A stretch of 64,000 bases of DNA. It comes from Dothistroma septosporum (Eukaryota > Ascomycota > Dothideomycetes > Mycosphaerellales > Mycosphaerellaceae). The notes beneath the pieces are model-generated. The model had not been told where the DNA came from, made no database searches, and saw only the letters and a list, made by a program, of their open reading frames with translations. The DNA lies in NCBI GenBank assembly GCA_002236755.2, contig NBZP02000006.1, forward strand, positions 437,326 through 501,325. The letters are read 5' to 3'. This document shows, in pieces, positions 42,164 through 52,604 of this stretch; position 1 is the stretch's first letter, and each line of letters starts with the position of its first letter. The position numbers and the translations under genes are program-made.

Positions 42164-42455
42164 CTGACCACTCCACTCAGAGTCGGCGCATTATGTCTTG
42201 ACCAGGCTTGGCCGGCTTTGGGGACGTACTTTCGATGTCCCAAGCTTTGGCAAGCGACCATCGTGCGTGGACAGTAGGGCGCAGAGATGGCCACAGTTAG
42301 GATATGCCGGAGCCGTTCAGTAGGCTTACGATCGAATCAAGGCAGCTATCAGTGCTCTCGCCTTGCTGGCAACTCTCCATCAAGCCCTTGACTCAAGTCT
42401 GATCCGTCGCCACAGGCTCAGTCACCATTCGCATATGCTCACACGCAGCGTCGAA

Positions 42456-43259
42456 TCATGTCCAATAGCCAACCTGGTCTCGCACGTTCTTCTGCACCAG
42501 AAGCTTCGACGGCTCAAGATACCCCTCGATCTCCTCCCACGTCCTCGGATTTACCTCCTCCCTCATCTTCATAACCATTCTAAACACAGCCCCAAGCGTC
42601 TCGATCCATCCCACAGCACCACTATCAGGTGACAGCACCGGCATTTGCCCCTCACAACACAGTCTCAACCACTCTTTGAAATTCCCCCAATCAGCGCGGC
42701 CAGAGAAGATGCACCATAGTTCCTTGCAATCAGGCATACCAACGCCAGTCTAGTTCATGACGGTCCAATGTCCGGAGCCATACTTGGGTTTGAGCGGTTG
42801 GAGATCGATGACGGGGAAGCCGAAGGCATTCTCACTAAAGTAGAGGTGTGCGGCTTCCTGGCGGATTTGACGGTTGATGAGTAGAAGGGGTGGTCGTTGG
42901 TGGTCTGTAGGGGTAATGGCGATGTAATTTCTGTCCGCCGTCAGAGCGATCTGGTAAATTATTGTTCGTAGCTCGGCCGGGAGGGTCAGGAGTCTGGATC
43001 CGGGCTGTGAAATGATGGGATGAGGTGCCGTATCTTCGTTGCCTGTGGCGTCTAGCGAGGGAGTGGACGATGCTAACCCTGTGGGGTCCGAGGCTTCGTT
43101 ACTTGTGCCGTCCTGCTTCGGTGAATCGAGATCGTGAAAATCCTTTTGGACGCCTGCAAGCTTGTGCGGTGTTTCGGTGCTCTCTCGAGGTTCCATAAGG
43201 GAGCAGCAATGTCTCGGAAAGCAGTTGCGGACGAAATTTGGGATCGATAGCCTTGCCAT
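42456..43259 (-). pseudogene. LPAELRT-motif gene interrupted by in-frame TAG
   Basis: From ATG 43259 the minus-strand frame gives 169 residues, including RLLTLPAELRTIIYQIALTA and PPLLLINRQIRQEAAHLYFS, the two hallmark motifs. TAG follows at 42750-42752. The same frame stays open for another 97 codons with coding-like sequence (CKELWCIFSGRADWGNFKEW and TWEEIEGYLEPSKLLVQKN), matching the usual C-terminal half of the family. The normal product would be about 267 aa. CAG-to-TAG is the simplest cause. A 39-nt GT-AG interval (GTCATG to GCAAG) would remove the stop in frame, but it is shorter than other introns here and has a weak donor. It is either a nonsense allele or a very short intron. Confidence 0.6.
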
Positions 43260-43726
43260 GGTGCTCGTGTCACAAAGAGGCCTTTTCGATACTATCGGCG
43301 CCGCTTTTGCGTTGTATTGCTGTCAACTGCCGGCAGGGCGACTTTCGTTGCTTTACTCCGACAGTTCGACCTCTTTCCAGCCGACCATCATATTTCATGC
43401 AGAGAGTCGGGAATTAACGCGATGCTTGGCCACACCCCTTGGTCGAAAAGCGCTGTACGCAGGCAGCTACAAATCAATCGACTGCGCTGACTGCGCCTGT
43501 TTCGAATCGAACATTTGAACTTGACTAACCATCGTCGCTCGGCAGTTCCTGTCCTCACTCGTGTTCACGTACTCAAGACCGCGTGACACAATGTGTTCGT
43601 CATAATCGCAGCAAACAGCAAACACCGTGGGCGCAGCGCACATCGGTGCATGTCTGCACGGGTGACAACGCCGTGATATTTGAACGCTGCAGCGGAATCC
43701 ACTGCCGACCACAAAGCTGCCCTATC
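43260..43726. other. Divergent intergenic region
   Basis: About 470 bp between two genes that point away from each other. No supported gene, RNA or repeat is visible. Confidence 0.5.
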
Positions 43727-44421
43727 ATGTCGAGCTCGACACGTACCGAGTCCTCGGAATCTAGTTATCACACAGCTAGGAGCCATGCAAGTTTGCAGAA
43801 GCAGGAACCCAATAAGCCTGCCGACTTGTACGTAGGCCACTCTCGTACGCGATAATCGCTGACCAGCTCAGGCATGCTCCAATCACAAGAGACTTCGCGC
43901 TACCGCCTATCGCGGTACTGTTCAGGAACAGCAGTCTCGGCGCGATATACCGACCAACAAGTACGACCTTTCCAGCAGAAAATGAAAACAAAGATGACAC
44001 CAAGTTCGAGTTCCCAGCATTCGTGGCATGTTTCGATACGGTCCAGGACCAACGTGATCAGATCACAGCATACCTGACTCGGCCAGCATATCTTAGGAAT
44101 CAACCGAGAACAGCCGCGACGGAAGCAGCAAGGTATGGCGTGGCGCGAGAGCTTCAGAAATTGCTGGGTCTCGAAAGTCCGATCGGACATCTACGCTTGG
44201 AGCTCGTCGATCGAAGGCAAGAATACCATGAAGAGACCGTAAGGCTTCTGATACAGCTTCGCTTCACTGGCTTCGTATCCAGGGGTTCAGGTAGCGCAGC
44301 AGAAACGTGGAAGGCAGGAAGGTGTCCATTCTTCCCAGACTCCGTGAGGGTACATGCTATACGCATCACGGCTGAAGCCGACGGAAGCAGCAGAGATCCT
44401 GTGCGAGCCAGATCAAAGTAG
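43727..44421 (+). CDS. Hypothetical protein, 216 aa
   Basis: Exons 43727-43827 and 43872-44421. The 44-nt intron (GTACGT donor, GCTGACC branch, GCTCAG acceptor) is the shortest confident intron in the window. It restores a single frame: KPADLHAPITRDFALPPIAV. The product has a Ser-rich N-terminus (MSSSTRTESSESSY), then a folded-looking region with EFPAFVACFDTVQDQRDQIT and VARELQKLLGLESPIGHLRL. It has no signal peptide or membrane helix. I do not recognise the family. Its stop codon lies only 8 bp from the stop of the opposite-strand gene at 44430. A further intron near the C-terminus cannot be excluded. Confidence 0.6.
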
Positions 44422-44429
44422 TGGAATAA

Positions 44430-45035
44430 TTAGCCTCCAGATCCCATCGATGTGTTGGTTTGCGAAATACTTGACGAGCCGATCGTGCTCAGAGAAGTCT
44501 TGGAACCTGTTGAATCCGCGGAATCTCTTCTATGCTCACGTCCTCTTGGGTAGATCACCTGATCAGCAGATTGACCTCTCATCGAAGTGACGTGGACACA
44601 CATCCACTTCTCCCCTTCCAGTTTCCATTGGAACTCGTTGAAGCCTGTGACCATAGTGTCTGGAGTCATGTGGATATTGAGGTGCATCCATACGCTTGCC
44701 GAGGAAGTCTTGAGGTCCACGTTCGATGTGACGTCCAGAGCGGTGATATGATAATCTGGAAATTCCTTGATCCTCGCTTTGAAGGCAGCGACCATCTCAG
44801 CTCCGGTGATGGATTGGCGGTGGGCGCTGACTATGATCACACGATGATCGGGCCCGAGATGTTCTTTGAGCTCGGCGCCAAGGGCAGTCTGATACTCCCA
44901 GTCCCTTAGATTCACCACTTCAAGACTGTATACTGAGAGTCTCTCGATGTCAGCGGCAATCTGTTGGACGATCTCTGTTCTTGGTTCCGCAGCTTCCGCT
45001 TCGGCAAGGTCGTGTATGGAAATGTTCAAAGACAT
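44430..45035 (-). CDS. Conserved-looking hypothetical protein, possible NTF2-like fold, 201 aa
   Basis: The first ATG of the frame is at 45035; an upstream GTG-initiated extension is unlikely. The product starts MSLNISIHDLAEAEAAEPRT. The helical front is followed by alternating strand-like segments, HLGPDHRVIIVSAHRQSITG and VWMHLNIHMTPDTMVTG, then WKLEGEKWMCVHVTSMRG, reminiscent of SnoaL/NTF2-like alpha+beta barrels (a shape impression, not a proven hit). The Ser/Thr-rich tail, SLSTIGSSSISQTNTSM, is probably disordered. It has no signal peptide. Its 3' end almost touches the convergent gene at 43727-44421, so the two transcripts probably overlap. Confidence 0.7.
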   Translation of the reverse strand: MSLNISIHDLAEAEAAEPRTEIVQQIAADIERLSVYSLEVVNLRDWEYQTALGAELKEHLGPDHRVIIVSAHRQSITGAEMVAAFKARIKEFPDYHITALDVTSNVDLKTSSASVWMHLNIHMTPDTMVTGFNEFQWKLEGEKWMCVHVTSMRGQSADQVIYPRGREHRRDSADSTGSKTSLSTIGSSSISQTNTSMGSGG

Positions 45036-45363
45036 GTTGACGGGGTGTGTATGGGTCACGAAAGTCCGGAAAGCTGAAGTCAGACTCCATATTGTTCATC
45101 TCAACTTACCTTACCCCAGGATCGACAGTATCCGATGACAATCACACCCGACGTAACCTGCACAAGTTGTGTACATGTATTTGGCATCGACGTGCATAAA
45201 CCTTCGGGCCCTCTTGGTAGTCTCGTCCGGAAGCTGCGGTCCGCCCCGTCGAGCCTCAAACGCGAAACACGATCTGGAGCAGGCGCGACACGCGACATCC
45301 CTGCTGCGAGCACTCTCCTGCACCCGAACCATCACCACATCGTCCCCCAACGTCACCGACATC
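45036..45363. promoter_or_regulatory. Divergent promoter between 44430 gene and UBR7-like gene
   Basis: A 328-bp interval between opposed start codons. The plus frame is open from 45169 into the UBR7-like gene but has no other support as coding. The ATG at 45364 follows CGACATC and begins the conserved-looking protein. Confidence 0.5.
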
Positions 45364-46941
45364 ATGGCCACTAACGGAGAGACACACGGATTGAAGCGCT
45401 CGAACAGCATCGCACAATCTGAGACATCGCACACTGCACAGGACTACATCGCATCCCAGCTCTCCCTCGAGGCAGATGCCCGCGAAGCACTTCCCTACCA
45501 GTTCGACACCTGCACGAAGCCTCTGGGACCTCTGCGACAGTCAGTATACGCCTGCTTGACATGCACGCCAGCACCAGCGTCGCCGCATCAGCAGTTCACT
45601 CCAGCAGGAGTTTGCTATAGCTGCAGCATCAGTTGTCATACTGAGCACAACCTGGTGGAATTGTTCGCAAAACGAGACTTCGAATGCGACTGCGGGACAA
45701 CCAAATTCGCCAACTCGGAAACACCATGTGGCCTGCGCACGAATGCTACAACTGGCGCGAAGGGTGCTGTGACGGGAGAAACCGCGCGAGCTGAAAATAA
45801 GTACAACCAGAATTTCGAAGGCAAGTTCTGCGGCTGCGGAGACGAGTATGATCCTGATAAGGAGAAGGGGACGATGTTCCAGTGTATCGGACTTGGACAG
45901 GTCGCAGACGGTGGTTGCGGCGAGGACTGGTGGCATCCGGAGTGCTTGATGGGTCTGTCGCGGAGGAAGATCGAGGAGAAGCTAGAGACGAATGCAGGGA
46001 GTATTGGAGGACTCGAGACGGTCAAGAAGGAGGCAGGGGATGGCGCACAGCAAGTGACGAACAGGACAGCCGCGAAGGACGTGGAGGTACCTGCAAGCAA
46101 TGGCGTGAGTCACCACGACCAAGAAGAGGACGTGCCGCCTGGCTTTCCAGCAGAGGAAGACTTTGACCACCTGATATGCTACAAGTGCGCAAATGCGTTT
46201 CCTTGGATCAAGCAGTATGCTGGAACAGCCGGATTTTTGCCTGCAGTGTCCGCCGACGGGTCCACTCCGGATATCAAGCCTACGATCGAGGCACTAGTAG
46301 TGACACCAACAATACCGGACGACAGCAAGAAGCGGAAAGCAGAAGACGAGGCAGAGAATTTGACCAATAAGAAGGTTAAAGCCGACCCTGAGTCGGCTCT
46401 TTCCTCAACTCCAGCAGAGTACGCACGACGAACACTCGGCGCGCCAGTCTTGCCTTCTTCGAAGCTCAAACACGAGACCCTGCCACCTATGCGAAAGGGT
46501 TCAGTCACGCTGTTCGTAAGAGAAGACTTCCGCGAGTACCTCTGCCGCTGCCCTGACTGCTTCCCGCGCCTCGCCAAGCATCCACAGCTTCTGGAAGAAG
46601 AAGAGACCTATGAACCTCCGGTATCAGAGTCAGATCAGGATGGGGACGCTGGTGCTCGAAGCGTCGGCTCAGGTTCCCTGTACGAGCGCGGCGAAGCGGC
46701 TCTCTCACAAGTTGATCGCGTCCGCGCCATTGAAGGCATCACGGCGTACAACAATGTCAAAGACAAGGTGAAGGCTTTCCTTGCGCCATTCGCAGAGAGC
46801 GGACAAGCAGTGTCCGCTGAGGACGTAAAGGCCTACTTCGCGAAACTCAGAGGTGATGACCAGGCGATGAAAGAGGCAGCAGCGGGTGCGGAAGGAGCCT
46901 CCGTACAAGGTGATGGGAGAAGACAGCAGGGTGGCTATTGA
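45364..46941 (+). CDS. UBR-box/PHD protein, Mlo2/UBR7-like putative E3 ubiquitin ligase, 525 aa
   Basis: Intronless from ATG 45364. A UBR-type zinc finger spans about residues 47-122, with CTKPLGPLRQSVYACLTC, GVCYSCSISCHTEHNL and FECDCGTTKF. A PHD-like cysteine cluster follows, KFCGCGDEYDPDKE and GCGEDWWHPECLMGLSRR, with more partners at LICYKCANAFPWIKQYAG. The order is that of S. pombe Mlo2 and animal UBR7. The C-terminal half has RKGSVTLFVREDFREYLCRC followed by acidic and alanine-rich sequence. It probably recognises N-degrons or modifies histones in the nucleus. The substrate is unknown. Confidence 0.9.
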   Translation: MATNGETHGLKRSNSIAQSETSHTAQDYIASQLSLEADAREALPYQFDTCTKPLGPLRQSVYACLTCTPAPASPHQQFTPAGVCYSCSISCHTEHNLVELFAKRDFECDCGTTKFANSETPCGLRTNATTGAKGAVTGETARAENKYNQNFEGKFCGCGDEYDPDKEKGTMFQCIGLGQVADGGCGEDWWHPECLMGLSRRKIEEKLETNAGSIGGLETVKKEAGDGAQQVTNRTAAKDVEVPASNGVSHHDQEEDVPPGFPAEEDFDHLICYKCANAFPWIKQYAGTAGFLPAVSADGSTPDIKPTIEALVVTPTIPDDSKKRKAEDEAENLTNKKVKADPESALSSTPAEYARRTLGAPVLPSSKLKHETLPPMRKGSVTLFVREDFREYLCRCPDCFPRLAKHPQLLEEEETYEPPVSESDQDGDAGARSVGSGSLYERGEAALSQVDRVRAIEGITAYNNVKDKVKAFLAPFAESGQAVSAEDVKAYFAKLRGDDQAMKEAAAGAEGASVQGDGRRQQGGY

Positions 46942-47153
46942 TCACGAGTGTATGACTGTACTGACGGCAGGGCAATCGCAGGCCCGAGTATGGCAAATTG
47001 GTAGCAGTGATGAGTGACAGTGTACCATATCATGCAGAGCATACTTTTGGAATTGATGGTCTCCATTGAAGAGCATTGCGCGCTGATCAACCTGACCTTG
47101 ACAGGCCAAGCTGTGCTTACCATGTTCCACACTCCGCCTTCAGATACGTATAA
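46942..47153. other. Spacer after UBR7-like gene
   Basis: About 210 bp, likely 3' UTR and spacer, ending at a TAA directly before the LPxELRN remnant. Confidence 0.4.
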
Positions 47154-47661
47154 GTCTTCATCTCGCATATTCCTGGCATTCCTGGTAGAACGAGGAACCG
47201 CATCTACCGCTACGCCCTCGAAAACGACTACACCTCGATCACCGCCAGCGACACCGCGCCACGCTTGCTACGCACATGCCGCCAGCTTGGCGACGAGGCG
47301 TGCTCTATCTTCTTACGCGCGAACAACTTTGAATTGCTGTGGTCGACTAAAGGCCGCAGGCGCCTGCCAGTCTTGAAGACCACTGCGTGTACAACCCGAG
47401 CTGGGGATAGTACTACTCGAGGAACTCATCCCACTGGAAAATTTTAAAAGAGGGGCGAGACGAATCCACGACTCCGGTGCGGCTGGCGAACCTTGGAGCT
47501 GCGAAATCAGCAGGGACCGCACAGCACATGCTGCACATCTGATAACGAGCATTGTCGATGACTTGAAGCACTCATCGTGGGAGAAAGCGGAGGCGAGGCT
47601 TGAGGTGTTCAACCGGGGCGTGAGCTTGGGCGACCCATCGTTCTGTTCTGATGTTGCTTAG
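47154..47661 (+). pseudogene. LPxELRN-family remnant with lost start and frameshift
   Basis: The frame that starts right after TAA 47151-47153 reads HIPGIPGRTRNRIYRYALEN, then APRLLRTCRQLGDEACSIFL, the two hallmark motifs of the family in order. No ATG precedes the first motif in this frame. The frame stops at 47445-47447. An adjacent frame (+1) continues with coding-like sequence, PELGIVLLEELIPLENFKRG and SIVDDLKHSSWEKAEARLEV, to TAG 47659-47661. This points to a one-base shift around 47380-47400, though a cryptic intron is possible. It is the fourth LPxELRN locus in the window. Confidence 0.5.
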
Positions 47662-48640
47662 ACCATCATCTTGTTGGGTAACAAGCAGTGAATCGAAGAT
47701 TCCGCCACAGAAGTATAGTATGTTCGTCGTCACCGACGAGCAGGAACCCATCGAGAGCACGCGATGCGCGTGCGGTGTATTCAATCTAATAATTGAATCT
47801 AGCTCCTGATCATGGAACCACATGGTCCGAAGTAAAATGTCTCGAAGGCAGATACGCAAAGAAAGGCCTTCTTCGCACTTTCTCTCAGTGTTAGAAGGCA
47901 GCATGAAGGAGGATGGCAAGTCCCATTGGCAAGACAGCATTCGGTGTCATTTTCCACAGCTTGCCATGTCTACCCTCGCACCACCCGAACACGTGAAGTC
48001 TCATCGTGTCCACGAACAATCCATCTATTTCGAGCACAGCCGTCTTAGCGTCGCCACCGCGAACAGATCGCAGCCGTCGCAGCTCGTCCAAGCCACCAAC
48101 CACAACCCTAGAAGCAAGCATTAAACTTCATCTTCGCATGGAACATGTTCATTCAAGGTTTAGACGCAATAGTGTCCGATGCACGAATGTACCTCATCAC
48201 GCTCATGCATACACCGAGATCTCGTTCCCGTGGCCTTGGTAATGAGCCGTGCTGCAGCTCGCAGAAATGCGGGCAGGCGCACCTCACCTCGCCATTCTCA
48301 CTTGATCTTGCCATTGCAATTGCTGTGTGTTCGCGCACATTCTTCATACTCTGGTGTTGATTCAGCGTTCACGGCCGGCTGACTCGTGTTTCGTGCAGTC
48401 TGACCTCGTCTTTGACGAGTGCAGCGGTCTGCCATTGTGTGGCCTGGTGTTGTGGGAAGGCTTCGTTGAACGAGGGCGAACGCCGTAATCGACGTTGTGG
48501 GCAGCGCTATCTTCATCCGCACCTCAACAAGCAGGAGTCACGACCCATCGTGACCGGCTTGCCGACAATAGCGGGAGCAACGTAGCAGTGCGTCGCTCGG
48601 ACTCCCCGCCTTGGGAACTGACGCTTTACGATAGTCGACA
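47662..48640. other. Intergenic region, no supported gene
   Basis: About 980 bp with small ORFs on both strands (for example 47822-48124 plus). None has a domain. The last 150 bp should be the promoter of the gene at 48641. Confidence 0.5.
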
Positions 48641-49536
48641 ATGGCCGCACTGGAAGTCCTCCAAGCTGGACAGCTCGGCTTTGTATCACCAGCGGAGTCG
48701 GATCTGCTCGAATACAATATCAGCGAACCGGTCAACATTACCTGGAGGACGCCATACAGCCTTACCACCGTCGAAGTTTGGCAGGGGCCTTTTGACAACG
48801 GAGCTTATTCCACAGATGTCCTAGTCGGTGGGTTGCGTTGAACTTCTTTGTCATTGGGATTTTGCTGATTTTGAGCGCAGCCAACGCAACACAGCGCCAG
48901 AGCAGTATCTCATGGAATGCAATATCATTCAGCGGATCAGATCTCAATACTCCACTTTTCTTCCGATTGCAGAAGGGCGAGACGCCCAATACTTGCGAGC
49001 TCTGTACGAAAGATAGCGCTGCTTTCCGAGTGATCAACTCGGGCGAATCGTCAACCAGCTCATCCTCGTCATCACCTGAAAGCATGACTTCGGCTTCGAG
49101 TACAGCCTCAGCCGTTGCAAGCACCACATCTCCATTGGCCACCGCCGCGACGTCCATCGAATCGAACGATTCCGCACTACGCATCGGTCTCGGTGTCGGC
49201 TTGGGACTCGGTCTCGGCCTCCTACTGCTCCTCACTGTGATGGCTCTTGTCTTGCTAAGACGGCGCAGGAAGCGACAGGAAGCGGCAGCCAGGAGAGCGG
49301 AGGCGCTGAAATCAGAGTCGGCAGTGCGTGACAGTCTTGCGAGCGGCTGGACGAGCAAACACAGCGATAAAACGATGTCTGGTATGTCTACATCTGGCAT
49401 GTCGTATCATTCCCGATTCGAATTCGAAATGCCAGATGGGTCGATCAGGGAGGGCTGGGAGCGACTCTTTGGGCCTGATGGGCGAGTGACATACCAGAAG
49501 ATACCGACGAAGCCCGGGCAAGCTGTCATCAGATAG
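48641..49536 (+). CDS. Single-pass membrane protein with Ser-rich stalk, 280 aa
   Basis: Exons 48641-48827 and 48881-49536, 53-nt intron (GTGGGT donor, TTGCTGATTT branch, GCGCAG acceptor), giving STDVLVANATQRQ. The first ~125 residues look like a beta-rich extracellular domain with EYNISEPVNITWRTPYSLTT and Cys in TPNTCELC. A Ser/Thr/Ala stalk follows (residues ~135-175), then a strong membrane helix, IGLGVGLGLGLGLLLLLTVM at about 185-210. A basic stop-transfer RRRRKRQEAAARR comes next, then a cytosolic tail. The plan resembles fungal wall-sensor-like proteins. No classical signal peptide is visible at residue 1, so an upstream exon may be missing from the model. Confidence 0.75.
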
Positions 49537-49609
49537 AGTCTGCCGTGATTGTTTGCAGCGTCGTAGCGTAATGTCGATAATGCCAGTATATGCCCTCAAT
49601 GCCTCATAG

Positions 49610-50644
49610 TCACGGCCTTATGAATTCTCTTACGTCCCAGACCAACACTCTTTCGTCCCAAGCGCAGGTTGAACACCACCCTTCTGCACCAAAGAGACAC
49701 CAATCGACTCCCATCGCAAACTCTGTATGTCTGTCCATGCGTCCCATTTCTCTTCCTAGGCCGGCTCCGCTGCCGGCCTGGTCTACGTTGCTGCCATCTG
49801 TCCAGATCCTGCACGTCATGTCGTAGCTCGCGCTGAGCAGAACGTCGCTCAAGTGCGGACTCCAGCTGAGCTTACGGACGGCATATTCGTGACCAGGCAG
49901 CATATTGACTGGGCCAGACGGGTTGCGCAGATCGAACGTTCTGATGGCGCCATCCACGCCTCCGGTCGCTAACACAGAATCGCGATACTTGTTCCAATCG
50001 TGGGTCAAGCATTCTGTCGGTCCCGGGCTGCGTTGCATCTGTCCGGTGATCGGCACTTTCGGTGGGGCGTGTATGGGAATCGCGAGTTGGAGGTGATTTT
50101 GTGCGCTAGGCTTGCTGCGAAGATCGAAAACTCGAAGGTGGGAGTCGCGCGACACGCAAGTCACGATCTGCGGATGATGTGGACTGTACTGTGCTGAGTA
50201 GACGCATGAGTGCACCGGTAAGGTCATCAAGCTCTCTTTCCTCTCTGGTGTCCATATCTTGACGCATCCATCCCAGCTGCTTGAAAGAAATGTCTGCTTC
50301 TCGATCAGATTCCAGTGCACTGCGAAGACTTCTCTTGAATGCTCTTGCCATCCTGCTACCGGGAACTCGCCCACGCCAATGTCGAAGAGCTTGATACTTC
50401 CATCTCCTCCCGCTGTCAAGACCTGATTCTCGTGCTGCTCTGACCACGCAAGATCGAAGAGGCAGTCCTGTGTTTCGAAAAACTTTTCGCAGGCAATACC
50501 GTTCGCTGTGAGATTCAGGATGAAGAGACGGCCATTGCCCACAAGACCGAAGTTGGCCCCGGCGCTCACTGCAAGTCTGCTGTCGAAGAAGGGAGAATAC
50601 TTGACGCTGTACGGGTTGAAGCCCGCTGTCCTGAACTCCAACAT
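49610..50644 (-). CDS. PEX7: Peroxisomal targeting signal 2 receptor PEX7, 344 aa
   Basis: Intronless WD40 protein. The start MLEFRTAGFNPYSVKYSPFF and the following blade with FDSRLAVSAGANFGLVGNGR are typical of Pex7. WD-type repeats include NQVLTAGGDGSIKLFD, TFLSSSWDGCVKIWTPE, SVLATGGVDGAIRTFDLRN, LLSASYDMTCRIW and a final WDERVLVWD. PEX7 carries PTS2-bearing enzymes to the peroxisomal import machinery. It is tail-to-tail with the membrane protein gene (73 bp) and head-to-head with RFT1 (246 bp). Length is close to the family's 320-380 aa. Confidence 0.95.
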   Translation of the reverse strand: MLEFRTAGFNPYSVKYSPFFDSRLAVSAGANFGLVGNGRLFILNLTANGIACEKFFETQDCLFDLAWSEQHENQVLTAGGDGSIKLFDIGVGEFPVAGWQEHSREVFAVHWNLIEKQTFLSSSWDGCVKIWTPERKESLMTLPVHSCVYSAQYSPHHPQIVTCVSRDSHLRVFDLRSKPSAQNHLQLAIPIHAPPKVPITGQMQRSPGPTECLTHDWNKYRDSVLATGGVDGAIRTFDLRNPSGPVNMLPGHEYAVRKLSWSPHLSDVLLSASYDMTCRIWTDGSNVDQAGSGAGLGREMGRMDRHTEFAMGVDWCLFGAEGWCSTCAWDERVLVWDVREFIRP

Positions 50645-50890
50645 GGTTGCTTGGTGGTTTGGACTGCCGATCCGGCGCTCGATCAGATGTGTTATATGTA
50701 CATTGTGAACAGGTGCAGAACGAAAGACGAGAGAGATCCGCCCACATGCTCGACAACTTGATAGACCTCGGCGTCATCCTACCCTTGCCGCGCCAAGCAT
50801 ATCGACAGCAACAGCCATGTCTCCTCCTCTCCTTCCAAAGAACACTGCCTCGCTACATGAACATCGGACACTTTATTCGGCCTCTTGAAC
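50645..50890. promoter_or_regulatory. Bidirectional promoter PEX7 / RFT1
   Basis: Only 246 bp separate the two ATGs, so the genes probably share a promoter region. No motif is assigned. Confidence 0.6.
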
Positions 50891-52604
50891 ATGGCCACCG
50901 ACGCGGTATCATCCTCGGCGGGTGGTGTCGTCTACTTGATTCTCTCACAGATCATCTCCCGCGGAGCTACCTTTATCCTCAACCAAGGCATACTCCGCTA
51001 CCTTTCACCAAGTCTCCTGGGCGTGTCAGTCCAACTGGAGCTCTACGTTATCACTGTGCACCACTTCGCGCGGGAGTGTCTTCGAGTGGCTACTCAGAGG
51101 CGACCGGAAGGAGGCAATCAAGCCGCCATAAATCTCAGCTATCTGGCGATATGTGCAGGTCTGCCTATCACTCTACTGATTGGACAATATTGGCGCCGAC
51201 CTGATGTGTTGTACTTTGAGGAAGCTTTGCAGATATGTGGCATCGCAGCGATGGTGGAACTGTTGAGCGAGCCGGCGTTTGTGGCAGTACAGCAGAATAT
51301 GCTTTACAGCACTCGTGCGAAAGCTGAAGCGTACGCTGTTGCGATGAAGACTGTTTCCACCGCTGGAGTCGTCTTCTACGGCAATTCGCAAAGTACTGAG
51401 ACCGGTGCGCTACCTTTCGCGGCAGGAGAGTTAGCTTACTGTGCGACACTGACGCTCACGTATGTCTGGAAAACGTCGTCAGTGGCAAGGCACGAAGGCT
51501 TTTCACTGCTTCCAATAGCGATCAAAGAGAGGTGCGTGGAAGGTCCTCTGAAGTGTAAGCTATCCTTTCTGATTTATTGCCTAGCTCATCAAAAGACTTT
51601 GTGCTTTCTCTCTTCCCAAAGTCCCTACTGAACCTCAGCTTTTGGCTGTACTTCCAAGAAGGCATCAAGTACTTCCTCAACAATTCCGATGTGCTCGCTA
51701 GCATCGCAGCAGTCTCGCTAGAAGATCAAGGCAACTATGCCATTTCCACCAACTACGGCGGCCTCATCGCCCGCATGGTCTTCCGACCAATTGAGGACAG
51801 CTCCAGGAACCTCTTCGCCCGGCTTTGCTCGTTACCCACACCGGAGACAGATGCAGCGAAGAGAAAGCAAGAATTGGCGCCTACAAAGACAACTTTTGTT
51901 AAGGAGTCCGCCCACTTCAAGCAAGCTGCCAGCGTTCTTGGGGACATTCTTCGTGTCTACAACATCATCTCGCTCATCGTCTTTGCCGTTGGACCATCCG
52001 CAGCACCTCTTCTCCTCCGCCTAGTCGCTGGCTCGCGTTGGTCGGACTCTGGCGCTAGCGAAGTTCTCGGCACGTACTGCTACTCGATACCACTGCTTGC
52101 TATCAATGGTGTCAGTGAAGCATTTGTCGCTGCGACGGCCACTCCAAGCGATCTTTTTCAACAAAGCTTCGTGATGGGTGGATGCTTCGCTGGCTTTGCT
52201 GGTAGTGCCTACTTCTTCTTGCAGATAATGGGGTTGGGTGCCAAGGGCTTGGTCTTTGCGAACTGCGTCAATATGGGTTTGAGAGTCGTGTATAATTTGT
52301 GGTTCGTGAGACGGTACTTCGCTCAGAAGGGCCAGACATTCGACATTGCGGAAATTCTGCCTCGCCCTGGAGCAATGGCAGCAACGGTGGTCATGCCCAC
52401 TATACTCTCTGCGTCGTTAAATGCAGGAGTGCTGGTGGAATATGGACTTCTAGGAGATCTGATCAAAGTTGGAGCAATTGGAGGCGGCTTTGCATTGTTC
52501 ATGTAAGTGCACACTCTTTCGTGTGTCGTGGCTGTTACTAACGTGGAAGACTGGCGACTGAATATCGCTTCTTCATCGAGTGCTACAGGAAATTTCGGTC
52601 ATAG
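50891..52604 (+). CDS. RFT1: RFT1, ER membrane protein for lipid-linked oligosaccharide translocation, 537 aa
   Basis: Exons 50891-51531, 51585-52502 and 52550-52604. Introns are 53 nt (GTGCGT donor, CCTAG acceptor) and 47 nt (GTAAGT donor, GTTACTAAC branch, GGAAG acceptor). Conserved features include GVVYLILSQIISRGATFILN at the start, LGVSVQLELYVITVHHFARE, and NLSFWLYFQEGIKYFLNNSD across exon 2. The last exon supplies the typical C-terminus, LATEYRFFIECYRKF. About twelve membrane helices are visible. RFT1 acts in the ER in N-glycan precursor supply; its exact flippase role is debated. The short third exon is needed for the conserved end, which supports the model. Confidence 0.95.
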
